Source: Tuctoria greenei (lineage: Eukaryota; Streptophyta; Magnoliopsida; Poales; Poaceae). From it: 64,000 nucleotides of DNA. Position numbers and translations under genes: made by a program. Under the pieces are notes generated by a model, which saw only the letters and a program-made list of their open reading frames with translations, had not been told where the DNA came from and made no database searches. This document shows, piece after piece, positions 1 to 10,699 of the stretch (positions within the stretch are counted from its first letter, which is position 1; the number at the start of each line of letters is the position of its first letter). The DNA lies in contig JAYESD010000005.1 of the NCBI GenBank assembly GCA_036927565.1, positions 99,488,301 through 99,552,300 on the forward strand, written 5' to 3'.

Positions 1-471
1 ATAAGTGCGCGTTTTAAGTCCTTTAAGGATTTCAGCATTTGCTCTCTCAGCTTGGCCATTGCTGGCTGAATGAGCTACAGAGGCGTAGCAAACTTGTATG
101 CTGAGGTCTTCGCAATATCCTTGGAATGCGGAGCTTGTGAACTGGGTCCCATTATCAGTGATAATTTTGTTTGGGACTCCAAGTCTGCATACAATGGACT
201 GCAGAAAGTTGATAGCAGATTGTTTATTGATTGTCACAACTGGTGTTGCTTCTGGCCACTTGGTGTACTTGTCAATGGCGACATACAGGATCTTGTAACC
301 TCCGACGGCTCTTGGGAAAGGTCCCAAGATGTCCATCCCCCACACAACGAAGGGCCATGTAGGAGGTATCATTTGTAAGGGCTGAGCCGGAGTGTGAATT
401 TGCTTTGCATGAAATTGACATGCTTTGCATTTTTTCACCAGCTCAGTTGCATCCTGGAGTGCTGTAGGCCA
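1..471 (-). pseudogene. Tat integrase core, partial (G1)
   Basis: Integrase inserts the cDNA into host DNA using a D,D-35-E catalytic core. On the minus strand the frame continues from the zinc finger after an in-frame TAG at 472-474, where relatives have Tyr (HGFYWP). The first catalytic Asp is in GMDILGPF (about 331) and the second in TDNGTQFTS (about 157). The region with the catalytic Glu (NGQAERANAE) lies at about 20-50. The C-terminal domain is outside the window. The matching segment of the downstream Tat copies (59.5-59.8 kb) confirms the reading. The TAG makes it a pseudogene unless it is read through. Confidence 0.85.
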
Positions 472-1683
472 CTAGAAGCCATGCCGAAAGGCTTTACCGA
501 CCAGCGTGCGGGAAGACGCGTGGTTCCCACACTCGCCTCCATGGATTTCTGTGAGAAGTTCGCAGCCTTCTTCCCTTGTGATGCACCGCATTAGGATGCC
601 GTTGGCACCGCGCCGGTAGAGATCCCCTTCTACCAGCGTGTATCTTTTAGCCAATCTGACTACCCGGTCAGCGGATACATCATCGTCAGGAAGGATGTTG
701 TCTTTCAAGTAGCTCCGGATCTCCGATATCCATGCATCGGAACTAGCTTGAGCTTTAGAGTCTTGCGTGCTGGGTTGCTCGGAGCTCCCAGCAGCACCTA
801 CGACCCTTGATGGCTGCCATGGTAACAGGGCCATCGGGACCGTCAGCTTCGGGATGCTGATCTCGCCCCCTTCGCTCAGTTCGGCAGGCTGAGCTGTTGG
901 CTTTGACAACCTCCGGACAAAGATTCCATCAGGAGCCGAAGCTTCGATTGACGCTTTGGTCGAGAGTTCGTCAGCTTCAGCGTTATGGGCACGTTGAACA
1001 TGGTGGAGATCTAGGACTTCAAAGTCCTTCTGAAGCTTCTGGACTTCAAAGAGGTAAGAAGCCAGCTGGAGATTATTGCAGGAGAATTCACCATTCACAT
1101 GCTTAATGATGACCTGTGAATCTCCCTTGACCAGCAATTGCTTGACACCATATGACAGTGCCACCTTTAGTCCGTAGATGAGTGCTTCATACTCTGCCAT
1201 GTTGTTGGTTGCCTTGAAGTCATGGTGTACCATGTATTTCACCTTCTCTCCGGTCGGTGCAAGGAGAAGGATTCCAGCTCCGGCCCCCTGCTTCTGCATG
1301 GAGCCGTCGAAGTAGAGGGTCCAGTGAGGCTCGGTGAAGGTTGGAGCTTGATGCTCCGTCTTCTGCTCACTGGGGCCCCCAGGGTTTGATGGAGAGGGAG
1401 TCCATTCTGCAACAAAATCTGCCAATGCTTGACTCTTGACTGCTTGTCTTGAAATAAATTCAAGATCAAATTCAGCTAATTCCGCTGCCCACTTTGCAAT
1501 ATTCCCAGTTGAATTGGGATTATGCAAGATTGCTCGTAGTGGGTAGGAAGTCACCAGTGAGACTTTGTGAGCTTGGAAGTAATGACGAAGCTTGCTGGAG
1601 GCAATAAGAACTGCATAGAGCAGCTTATGCACCTCTAGGTATCGAGTCTTGGCATCATGTAATACTTCACTAATGAAGTACAC
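472..1683 (-). pseudogene. Tat pol: RNase H tail, archaeal-type RNase H and integrase zinc finger (G1)
   Basis: An open stretch of 403 residues. Residues 1-95 (start YFISEVLHDAKTRY) are the end of the ordinary RT-linked RNase H. Residues 121-245 are a second RNase H of the archaeal type, with YFDGS (Asp126), NNMAEYEAL (Glu164), KGDSQ (Asp188) and NAEADEL (Asp238) as the four metal ligands, all intact. This extra domain is a hallmark of Tat elements. Residues 360-403 begin the integrase HHCC finger. RNase H degrades the RNA strand during reverse transcription. The Met at 1683 is not a real start, because the frame is the continuation of RT beyond a frame-breaking repeat insertion. Confidence 0.86.
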
Positions 1684-1689
1684 CGGCGT

Positions 1690-1962
1690 TGAATGATCCA
1701 GACCCTCCCGGAGGGGTCCGGAGCTTCCTCTTCACTGACCCGGACCCTCTCGGAAGGGTCCGGATTTTTTTCGGTGACCTTCGGGTTCTGGTTGGAGGAA
1801 CCCGGAGCTTCTTCAGAAGGGACCTGGACCCTCCCGGAGGGGTCTGGGTCTCCTGAAGTGACTTCTTGTGGATTTGAATCTGGGAGCTGGGACCCAGACT
1901 CGCTTTTAGGAACCTCCGGACCCTCTCGAAGGGGTCTGGATTCCTAAGTATGGGGTAGTTCT
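1690..1962 (-). repeat. GC-rich palindromic repeat insertion between RT and RNase H (G1)
   Basis: About 270 bp of repeated units with the core ggaccctcccggaggggtcc, an almost perfect palindrome, each followed by gaagctccgg-like spacers. In one frame it reads as repeated PPGGSGS. It lies exactly where relatives pass from RT (LLLYISAT...) to RNase H (VYFISEVL). The RT frame and the RNase H frame differ by two across it, so it interrupts pol. An equivalent block sits at the same place in the two downstream Tat copies. Confidence 0.75.
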
Positions 1963-2880
1963 GGTCTCTCCGCAACCAGAACCATACTGACAACTTCGTC
2001 AGTAGCTGAAATATAAAGCAACAAAGGCTCACCAGGGTTTGGAGCTACCAGAATTGGTAGGGTGGTGAGGAACTGTTTCAGCTCCTGGAATGCCTTTTCT
2101 GCTTCTTCGGACCATTGGAATGGTCCGGACTTCCTCAATAACTTGAAGAAGGGGAGTGCCCGTTCCGCCAGTCTTGAGATGAACCGGGTGAGGGCTGCTA
2201 GGCATCCAGTTAATTTTTGGACGTCCTTGATGCGGGATGGTGGCCGCATGTCTTCAATGGCCTTAATCTTCGCCGAATTAGCTTCTATGCCCCGGTGACT
2301 TACCAGGAAACCAAGAAGCTTTCCGGAGCTAACCCCGAAGACACACTTGTCTGGGTTTAGCTTTGTGCGGGTGGCCCACAGCTTGTCGAAGACAGCCTGC
2401 AAGGTGTCAAGGAGTGACTCCTTGTTCCTGACCTTGACCACGATGTCATCAACGTACACTTCCACTATGTCTCTAATAAGTTCTTCAAAAGTTTTGTACA
2501 TAGCTCGTACAAAAGTTGAAGCTGCATTCTTGAGACCAAATGGCATGGCTGTGTAACAATACAATCCATCTACTGTGATGAATGAAGTATGTTCTTCATC
2601 TTTCCTAGACATCCTGATTTGGTGATATCCAGAATATGCATCTAGGAAACACAGTAATTCACACCCAGAGGTGGAATCCACTATCTAATCTATTCTGGGT
2701 AGTGGGAATGGATCTTTTGGACATGCCTTATTTAGTGTGGTGTAGTCGATACACATCTGAAGCTTCCCGCCGGCCTTGGGCACAACGACTGGGTTTGCAA
2801 GCCATTTTGGATGGAAGACTTCTCGGATGAATCCGGCTTCGAGTAACTTCTTTACTTCTTGTCGGATGAAGTTCTGTCAC
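1963..2880 (-). pseudogene. Tat reverse transcriptase (G1)
   Basis: RT copies the element RNA into cDNA. On the minus strand the domain shows KLQMCIDYTTLNKACP, FLDAYSGYHQIRM, MPFGLKNAASTF and the catalytic box YVDDIVV, with both Asp present, followed by the thumb and connection and the start of RNase H. The frame is open from 2681 to the insertion at 1962. Upstream it is closed by a TAG at about 2684, where relatives have Gln (LPRIDQIVDST). That change is a C-to-T transition. The Met at 2681 is internal. Apart from this stop and the repeat insertion the enzyme looks intact. Confidence 0.87.
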
Positions 2881-3084
2881 TCTACGAATTGCTTCCGAGG
2901 CTTCTGATGCACAGGCCGGGCATTGGGGTAGATCTTCAAATTGTGCTCAATCACTTCCCTGGGGATCCCAGACATTTGTGATGGTTGCTAGGCAAACACG
3001 TCGACGTTAGCCCGGAGGAAAGTGATGAGCGCGAGTTCCTATTTGTCGTTCAACCCTCCTGATATACGGGTGGTTTGAGCGGCA

Positions 3085-3828
3085 TCAGAACCAATTTGGA
3101 CGACTTTGACAGAAATGTCGGTGTCCTCGCTTGGCTGCACTCAAGGTGCAAAAGTCGAGCCTCGTTGGCGAATGCTCGGGGGTTTTGGAGCTTGCTCCTG
3201 CCTGGAGTCCTCCTCTTGCGCTGTGGTGAGCGCATGGAGTTCTTCCAGTCACTCCGGCAGTGCGATCTCCGCGGATCCGGAGAATGCCTACTGGTGTTGG
3301 CATCTTCAACACCAGATAACCATAATGAGCAGCTGCCATGAATTTATACAGGACAGGTCTACCCAAGATGGCATTGAAGGGCAAGTTGATCTGAGCGACG
3401 TCGAAGACCAACTTCTCGGTGCGGTACTTCTCCCGTGTCCCGAAGGTAACAGGGAGAGTAATAGCTACGAGTGGGGTGATGGCCCCCGGACCTACTCCGG
3501 AGAAAGGTCGAGAGGGGTGGAGATCCGAAGGTCGGAGCTGAAGCTTAGTGAAAGCTTCAAAGCTGATGAGGTTAAGCCCCGAACCTCCGTCTACCATGAC
3601 GTGGTGGAGCTGGATGTTGTTGATGGTAGGAGATACCATCAAGGGTAACTGTCCTGCTCCAACCATGCTCCTGGGACAATTCGAAGCATCAAAAGTGATG
3701 GCTGTGTCCATCCACTTTCGATGAGGTTCCGGCCTGACTGTAGGAGCTACAGCGGCCATATCCCGACGCATAGTCTTGATGACGCAACGGGAGGTGATAT
3801 CCCATGATCCACCAAAAATGGTGTTCAT
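3085..3828 (-). pseudogene. Tat aspartic protease region (G1)
   Basis: The retroviral-type protease processes the Gag-Pol polyprotein. The minus-strand frame starts MNTIFGGSWDITSR and carries the active-site motif VMVDGGSGLNLIS (Asp80), then the flap region and the conserved FNAILGRPVLYKFMA segment near residue 160. It runs straight out of the gag C-terminus after a stop at about 3920, so Gag and protease were probably one polyprotein. The C-terminal 60 residues are in a drifted frame. The motif is DGGS rather than the commoner DTGA/DSGA, which is frequent in grass Tat elements. Confidence 0.82.
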
Positions 3829-5451
3829 GGTCTTCCGACGCTCGTTGTCAGAGACGTCAGAATCATCGTCGACGGAGGTGTAGACGACCTTCAGGACCTT
3901 TTTGGGATCCTGGAAACCTTACTCCTCTTCAGCCAGAGCTTCGTCAACTTTTCGCTTTCCTTCCCTTTGTCCGAAAGGAGATTCTTCCCGGCGCTTGTTG
4001 TAGCGCTCGGCAAGGTTTTGGACCTCCCAACAGTCTTCCAAACTGTGGCTGCCCGTTTTGTGAGTGGGACACCATACTTTTGTTTTGCCACCGTCTTCAG
4101 AAGACGGTCGAGGTCGCTTCTCGGGGCGTGGCCCCCGGCCACCCGTAGTTGCAGCTGCTGCAACGTTGGATGTGCCGGCCGACGGCTTTTTCTTGCCGTT
4201 GGTCTTCTTTTTCTTCTTGCCACCCCCGAAGGTAGCAGCTTCTTCTTTGGAGGATTTCTTGTGATCCTACGAGGCTGGTTTGGAGTGCATTTTACGGCCC
4301 TCCGCAGCTCTGGCACATTTGTCTGCCAAGCTGAAGAGTTCCATGACGCTGGTGATCTCCTTGATCGCCAGCTTCTCCAGCATCTCCTTGTCCCGTATGC
4401 CCTGTCTGAATGCCACAATGACAGAGGCGCTAGAGATAGAAGGGATAGTGTTTCGTACCTGAGAGAACCTATGGATGAATGATCGCAAGGATTCTCCCCC
4501 TTTTTGCATGACCGCAAAAAGGTCTAGTTCAGTGCCTGGTCGGGTGTATGAACTCCCGAAGTTGGCAGTGAACTGACAACACAGTTCCTCCCAACTGTTG
4601 ATAGAGTTGGGTGGAAGGCTCATAAACCAGGACCTGGCAGTCCCAGTTAAGGCCACTGGAAAGTAATTGGCCATCACGGCCTCGTTTCCTCCGGCTGCTA
4701 AGATTGCAGTGGAGTATATCTGAAGAAATTCGGCGGGATTGACAGTCCCGTCGAATTTTTCCGGCAGGTGACGCCGGAACTTCTGTGGCCACCTAACCAT
4801 GCGCAGGTGCATGGCTAGGGCTGAACAACCTCCTCCCACTCCTTCAGGAGCAGAAAGGTCCTGAGCTTCCCGTCTTTCTCGGGCACGCTCAATATGGACT
4901 CGGCTGTCCTGCTGGCGGTATCGGCGATCAAGCTCCGCCTAGAGGTCGTGTGTCGAAAGCCTGGATACTGTGTTAGTGCGTCGTGCCCCAGAGGGCAACG
5001 ACGTCACATGTTGTGATGCAGCACGTCTCCTGCTATTGGAAACGTGCGGACCAAGTCTACCAAACAAAGTTCCCCGCTGCGACGGGGCTCTTCCTGAAGG
5101 AGGAGGACCCTGGTTGCTGAGGCGTTCGGCTGCTGCTGCAACCAAATGCTCCACATCAGCCCTCCACTGCTCCAGTGCATCCCGAGATGCATCCGGAGGT
5201 GGTGGGAGTTGAAGAAGAGCACGCGCTGCATGGAGCGTGTGTTATGGGTTATCATGATTTGCCGACGCAGTAATCGACGCCGGCGCACCATCACGTTGCC
5301 CAGCACGATTTGCTGGAGGAGACGGTGGTGGTGGGAGTGTGACTCCTGCTGGTGCTAAGGCTCCTGCTGGTGGCTGCCTATTGGAGGGATTGCCCCCAAC
5401 AGCCTAAGCAGCAGGTTGGCCGTTGGATGATCCAGCAGCAGAGTTCACCAT
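3829..5451 (-). pseudogene. Tat gag (G1)
   Basis: Gag forms the virus-like particle that packages element RNA. The ATG at 5449-5451 is 39 bp inside the LTR edge and aligns with the ATG of the downstream copies at 46093 and 54417 (MVNS...SSNG), which decides the start. A stop follows after 15 codons. The retrotransposon gag domain is intact at 4267-4839 (RHLPEKFDGTVNPAEFLQIY, GTARSWFMSLPP, SWEELCCQFTANF). The nucleocapsid knuckle is CX2HX4HX4C, encoded around 4040-4085 in a different frame. Pro- and Arg-rich spacer sequence separates the domains. It has at least one stop and one frameshift. Confidence 0.82.
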
Positions 5452-5473
5452 TCTCAAAATCTCAGGCGCCCCC

Positions 5474-5490
5474 CTACCTGGCGCGCCAAC
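5474..5490 (-). other. Primer-binding region of G1
   Basis: On the minus strand the LTR end (CCGACA) is followed by ttggcgcgccaggtagg, the place where a tRNA 3' end primes minus-strand cDNA. The same string follows the LTRs at 46056 and 54380. I do not name the tRNA. Confidence 0.7.
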
Positions 5491-6317
5491 TGTCGGCGGT
5501 TTGGAACCGGCAGATCTCCCTACACTACTAAAGTGATAGGGGAGTTTGATGTTCGGTGTGGGCGCGCGGAGGTTCAAGAAGGTGAATAAGAATTGACACA
5601 GGAGACACAAAAATTTACGTGGTTCGGGCCGCCTGAGCGTAATACCCTACTCCACGGGTGTGTTGGTATTGTATTAGCAGTATGAGCTTGTGATGAGCGT
5701 ATGAGGCGCGTGTGTCTCTGGCGCATGTGTCTCTGTCTCTGGCGCATATCGTCGACCTGTCCTTTTATAGTACAAGGGCAGGCCATTACAGGTTAGCCTA
5801 GCTCGACATGTGGCCCCGGCGGTTACTAGTATTGATACACGTTTAATTGCTCTTAATGACCCTGTAACGGGCTTTGACAGCACCGTTACTGGTGTTAAGA
5901 TCGTCCGTTAAGTGTCATTAATATGGAGTTAATGACACTTAATTGGGTCTTGAAGTCCTTGGCTCTCCTTTGAAGATCCAGAGCCGTTGCGGGGTCTTCC
6001 GGAGGTTAGAAGCTGAAGATCCGACGATTGGACATGTGGCAGCTCCGGGGCTACCCGACACGTGTCAGGCCCGGAGCTTCTCTCGGTCTGGGGTTAAGTC
6101 CGGAGGTGCCGTTTCAGTACATGGCCCGAAGCTTCCCCCTTGTGGGCGGTAGCTCTGGTTTGGTAGTACATGTGGCGACCCAGGGATTAACCATGTTGGA
6201 GAAGCGGGTCCGGTTATGTCTGACATGTGGGCCTCCGAGGGTCTTCAAACCAAGTAGATGACTTTCCTTTGAGATCTTTGTGACCTCAAGGGGTGTACAG
6301 TTTCTAGGGTACCGACA
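5491..6317 (-). repeat. 5' LTR of G1 (827 bp)
   Basis: On the minus strand it begins TGTCGGTACCC at 6317 and ends GCCGACA at 5491, giving TG...CA ends. It matches the ends of the LTRs at 45224 and 53551 while the middle is diverged. A TATA box (TATAAAAGG, minus strand) is at 5761-5769. The U3 part holds several agctccgg and ACGTG-type motifs between 5990 and 6170. Confidence 0.88.
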
Positions 6318-8830
6318 GTCGTCGTCGTCGTCTTCATTTTTTGATGCAACTCCATCTACCTCAAACCGATCACCTGACGTTGTAATTATAAGAGTGGAAG
6401 CATCGCCGCTGGCCCCCTTAATGTCATTCCTAGCCCATGCAGTCGTATCCTCATTATTGATATCATCAGTAAGCAGATCATCATGAAATGTCTCAGCCTC
6501 CATCGTCTCAGTCACATTATTTTCACTGTCTCCAGGGGGCATGGCAAAAAGGTTCCGTGGCTTCGTTTTAACAACTGTAACCCATTTAGGATGCTTCACA
6601 CTTGGAACATAAAAAACTTGTTCTGCTTGGGTGGCTAAAATGTAAGGCTCATACTGAAATCGAAACAGAGTAGTGTCAACATCTATCATTCCGTATTGAT
6701 CCTTTTTGTAGCCTCTGCTTTGGTTTTGACTGCTTCCAAAAGGCCGATCAAACCATTCACACTGAAATAACATAACCTCTTGATTTTTTTCAAAATCAAC
6801 AGCAATGATTATTTTTGATTACTCCAAACCAATCATGATCAGTGCCCCGAACAACAATACCACTGTTTTGGGTCCGTAAATCTTTTTCCACATCTGCAGT
6901 TCGAAAGAAGCCAGTGATGAATAACTGACTAAAAAAACCGTGCCCGACGATCAAGTCCTCTAGATAATGCACACAGATAATTGGTTTCTTTGCCTTCTTT
7001 GTGTAATGTCGTAATCTGTACACATTAGTATATCAGGGGGTATCAACGACAAACCAATTTCAGAACACATATTTGTTCAATATTTCATCAAAGTGCAAAC
7101 TTGCATGTACTTACTCGTTTCTGAAACCAATCAACAAACTCATCTCTATGGCGTTTATCAACATCACGAGAATGAATCTTTTTCAGTTCTTCAATATGCT
7201 CACTTAAAAGGGTACAAAATTAAATTAGCCATCTATAATAATCCCTATATATAGTATACAACATCTGAGTTATACATTATTACTTGATCCATGGAGCGGC
7301 CTCTTCAACGTTAGTAATAAGATAATGTCTGATGTTATGTAGTTCCATCATAGTAAGATGGTCCCATTTATATCCTTTTTTAGAATTATCAACTTATGTA
7401 AATGTGTTAGAATTATTAATAGAAGGTTCATTTGTAGCTGCAGCTTCATGACGTTCTGGCCTATTATGCTTGGTGCTAATGTTATCCAAAAACTGACTAC
7501 AAAAAGTCATACACTCTTCGGCAATATATCCCTCAGCTATAGAACCCTCCGGGTGAGCTTTGTTACGTACATACCTCTTCAATGTACCAAGGTACCTCTC
7601 AATTGGATACATCCATCTGTAGGAAACAGGTCCACCCAATTGTGCTTCGTCGGCAAGATGGGTTGGAAGATGTACCATGATATCAAAGAAAGCGGGAGGA
7701 AACAACATCTCAAGCTTACAAATTGTTTTAGGAATTTGTTTGCTCATCTTGTCCAAATCTGGTTCCGCCAATTCTTTAGAACAAATTCCAGAAAAGAATG
7801 TGCTAAACTCAATTAAAGGTGCAACAACCTTTTCAAGCAATATGTTATGTATTGCAACAGGAAGGAGTGATGGGCACATGCTTCTCCGTACTGATTCGTA
7901 CATTCCACCTCCACCATTTGCAACAAATTCGAGGGCCAAGGCATTAAATAAGGAAGTACGATATGAGATTCTGAAATATAATATGGCAGTCATGAGTTTT
8001 TAGACCCGATACCTTACATGCTTTTATGTCCACACATCTCTTGATGTTTGAGGCATAACCATCGAGCACCTTCACATTCCCCAAAAACTTGCACAAGGTG
8101 GTCTTCTCATCTTTGCCCAAAGTATATAATGCTGGTGGGAATGTGTACTTGCTCTTTATGAACTTCAGATGTTGATCTGGCCGTACCCATATACTTCATA
8201 TCAAGACGAGCTTGTAGACTATCTTTTGTTTTACCATCCATAGCAAGCAATGTCCCCAATATGCTATTACAAATGTTTTTCTCAATGTGCATGACATCCA
8301 AGTTATGCCTTATTAGCAATATCTTCCAATAAGGGAGGTCGAAAAATATACTTTTCTTCTTCCAATTATGCCATCTATTTTTCTCGGTGTGCTTTCTCTT
8401 ATTATTCGTCGGTCCAAAACTCACTTGATCAAAACACTCGTATTGTTGGAGTACTTCGTCACCAAAGAGTGATGTTGGAGCCTCTCTATTCTCTGCCTTC
8501 TTGTTGAATGAACCTTTGTTTCGACGCCATCTGTGATCCTGAGGTAGGAAACGACGATGACCCATGTAACAATGCTTTCGTCCACATTTCAACCAAAAGG
8601 CGTCAGTGTTTATATGGCAGTACGGACATGCTAGCTTCCCTTTTGTGCTCCATCCACATAGCATTGCATATGTTGGAAAATCATTTATTGTCCACAATAA
8701 TGAAGCTCGCATGACAAATGTCTCTTTCTTTAAACTATCATATGTTTCAACACCATCAGACCATAATTTCAGTAGCTCATCAATCAAAGGCTGCAGATAC
8801 ACATCAATGTCAAGTGGATGTCAAGTGGAT
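6318..8830 (-). pseudogene. tnp2: CACTA (En/Spm) tnp2 transposase, N-terminus missing
   Basis: TNP2-type transposase cuts CACTA elements at their terminal repeats. The Tnp2 domain (8802-8107) shows LQPLIDELLKLWSDGV, CPYCH and LDVMHIEKNICNS. A broken segment at 8100-7990 continues it. DUF4218 (7993-7394) has KLEMLFPPAFFDIMVHL and GPVSYRWMYPIERY, and DUF4216 (about 7023-6318) has NSGIVVRG and ILATQAEQVFYVP, the usual order in grass CACTA elements. Introns separate the last domains. The 3' end is broken at 6318 by G1. At the 5' end the protein starts abruptly at the Tnp2 core and is abutted by an unrelated fragment. Stops and frameshifts make it a pseudogene. Confidence 0.87.
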
Positions 8831-8839
8831 TATCCACCA

Positions 8840-9376
8840 TCACCAGCAGAATGACCGGTTTGGATCATTTTCATCCCAATGAAGCAACTGGCCAAAACAG
8901 GAGTAGGTTTGTTCAATAAACCTTCGCTCCTTTAGATCCAGAGGATAACCAAGTAGCAAAATCCAACACCTTCTAGTAAACTGAGCATGACGCATATTAA
9001 GACCTGCCTCATCATGTTTTTCAAATTTGAACTCCCAATTCCCGACCACGTGGGGATTTGCTAGGACCAAAGCATCTCTCTCCAGTTTATTTCTTAACTT
9101 GTAGTACATGCCAATCCCATGTGGATGTGCACCGTAAGTAACTAGTACGTGCATTCTTGCCTGATCTTGGATGTACACTACTATCTGGTCCATAAATTCA
9201 TTACGCTGGGCAGGAGTTAGTACCTCATTTGTGATCGCAACCGCGTATTCGTCATTTTTCTTCGCGATTTCGCCAGATATGTGGCACACGCTTCTGGTCC
9301 TTCTCAGAGGACCACCATCTTCTGGGATCATTAGCCGCGGACAAAACTGACGGGGGTCGATGGAGAAGTTTGCCAT
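8840..9376 (-). pseudogene. Captured gene fragment, RRM-like / DUF4283-like region
   Basis: An open frame of 178 residues starting MANFSIDPRQFCPR. Its C-terminal third (RRCWILLLGYPLDLKER and GQLLHWDENDP) resembles the RRM-like or DUF4283-like domain of a large grass family linked with zinc-knuckle proteins. The middle (VTYGAHPHGIGMYY) is not recognised. The frame ends at TGA about 10 bp before the truncated Tnp2 core, on the same strand. The position suggests a piece of another gene captured by the CACTA element in place of the tnp2 N-terminus. It could instead be an old element-encoded accessory gene. The family assignment is from memory of the motif style and is tentative. Confidence 0.5.
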
Positions 9377-9901
9377 TAATGAGCGACGAGCGGCGAAGAA
9401 ACAAATCTGCCTGAGAGAAACAAAGGGTGTACTACTAGTATTTGGAGGTTGTGGTTTCTTGGGAGTCTCCGGAGTACTCCTATATTATAAAGCCAAACAA
9501 CATGGAACCACCGCACATCCCCTGCAGTACTGCAGGTGCAGTAGCAGGGGCTGAGATGTGGGTCCTATGGACATTGTAATGATGACACCGCGTATAGGGG
9601 TAACTTCTGGCCTGTTCCAGTCCATGCAATAATAACATCGCGAGTCTCGTGACTGTTCAAATTTTTGCAGGAAAACAACATGACAAAACATGAAAAGAAA
9701 AAATATCAGAAAAAACAAGAAAAATACAACATCACGACTGGAGATGTTTTTCGATTCACGCACGAAGTGGGTTAAAGGTTAAAACTTGGCATCGTTAAAG
9801 GAGATGTTTTTCGATAAAAGGAGAATTTTTCGATAATACATCAGACACATTGTTCATGAACATAAAAGACATATTGCATTAACATACTACCAACACATAT
9901 A
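9377..9901. other. Non-coding gap with an imperfect palindrome
   Basis: No coding signal. At 9516-9558 there is an imperfect palindrome built on cccctgcagtactgcagg and gtagcagggg, like the core of a small MITE. A related core recurs at 35649. At 9429 tactactagtatttgg could be a decayed CACTA-type terminus. The part near 9800-9900 resembles the 3' flank of A2 (32330-32440), for example the string around ttcatgaac. Confidence 0.4.
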
Positions 9902-10540
9902 TTACAAACAAGAGTAAAGAAAACATGGATGAAAAACACGTAGAAACATGAACAAAACTACTCCTAATACTATTCTACTCTGAGGCCTCGCCCACCTCCG
10001 CCGCCGTGCGCACCGGGCCAACGCATCCTCCGGCGGCTCCGCCACCGCCTCCGACGGTGGCGGCAACTCATCTTCTGTCTCCACACCGAGCTTACAGGCG
10101 ACACTTTGCAGAATCTTCCAGCGGCCCTGTACCCCAGCAACCTCCGCGATCGTCTCGTGGAGGGCGTCGAGACGAGCGGCCACAAAGCTTAACCCGAACA
10201 AGTAGTAGCCGGCAGAGTCCATGCTGGGGAGCTGGGGAAGCCTCCCAAGACCCAGACGGCGACAGATGAGAGATGTATTGTTAAATACATCCCGCGACAT
10301 TGTGTCCAGCGCTCTTGCATGTTCGACGGCGGAAGACACGTCGTCTTCGACATCTTCAATTCGGCGCGTTAATTCGTCGATGCGGGCGGTAAAGAGGCGG
10401 ACAGTCCCCTGTAACCAGTCAGGCTAAGGAGATGCGGGCGCCACCATCAGTTCCACCAGCATTGCCGGCGGTGATGGAAGCGGAGAAGGAGGTTCAGAGG
10501 ACGTTGATGGCCTAGAGCGCTTCAGCGCGGGGCTACCCAT
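9902..10540 (-). pseudogene. Gene A1: small protein of unknown function, A-type copy in CACTA DNA
   Basis: I do not recognise this family. The minus-strand frame starts at the ATG at 10538-10540 (MGSPALKRSRPSTSSEPPSP) and is open to 9902 except for one TAG at 10424-10426. The start is chosen because A2 at 31498 begins with the same residues and both have the same leader, including a TATAAAGGCTCACC or AATAAAGGCTCACC box about 110-135 bp upstream. The N-terminus is basic and Ser/Pro-rich. A central segment of about 45 residues (RRLGLGRLPQLPSMDSAG, then RLDALHETIAEVAG) is shared with A2 and more distantly with B1 and B2. The C-terminus is Glu/Ala/Pro-rich and probably frame-shifted at the end. 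It may be an element-encoded accessory protein. Confidence 0.55.
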
Positions 10541-10699
10541 TTGTGTGGCGACGGAGGTGCAGAGAAAGAGCGAGAAGTGGTCGACGGTGGCGGGGGGAGA
10601 AGTTTGGAGGCTAGGATCTAAGGAGTGGTGCGGCAGAGAAGCAAGAGAATGGTGAGCCTTTATACCGGGTCGACGTCTAATAGCGGGCGAGTGGTGAGG

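Larger units (their letters stand above)
1..6317 (-). mobile_element. Ty3/gypsy LTR retrotransposon, Tat lineage (element G1), 3' part outside window
   Basis: Read on the minus strand the order is LTR, primer-binding region, gag, protease, RT, RNase H, integrase, as in Ty3/gypsy. A gag knuckle of the CX2HX4HX4C type and an extra archaeal-type RNase H after RT point to the Tat lineage. The integrase runs off the left edge, so the 3' LTR and one target-site duplication are not visible. The right end interrupts a CACTA transposase at 6317/6318, so this element is younger than that CACTA copy. Stops in gag, RT and integrase make it non-autonomous. It belongs to the same family as the copies at 43.6-59.8 kb: pol is similar and the sequence after the LTR is nearly the same. 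Confidence 0.88.

Noticed and set aside
1693..1947. Plus-strand frame with repeated PEGSG
   Set aside because: Antisense reading of the palindromic repeat block. Palindromes read similarly on both strands and the element is on the minus strand.
6114..6773. Open frame of 219 residues on the minus strand
   Set aside because: It runs across the LTR/CACTA boundary at 6317. The first two thirds are the DUF4216 segment and the rest is LTR sequence, so it is a chance fusion.
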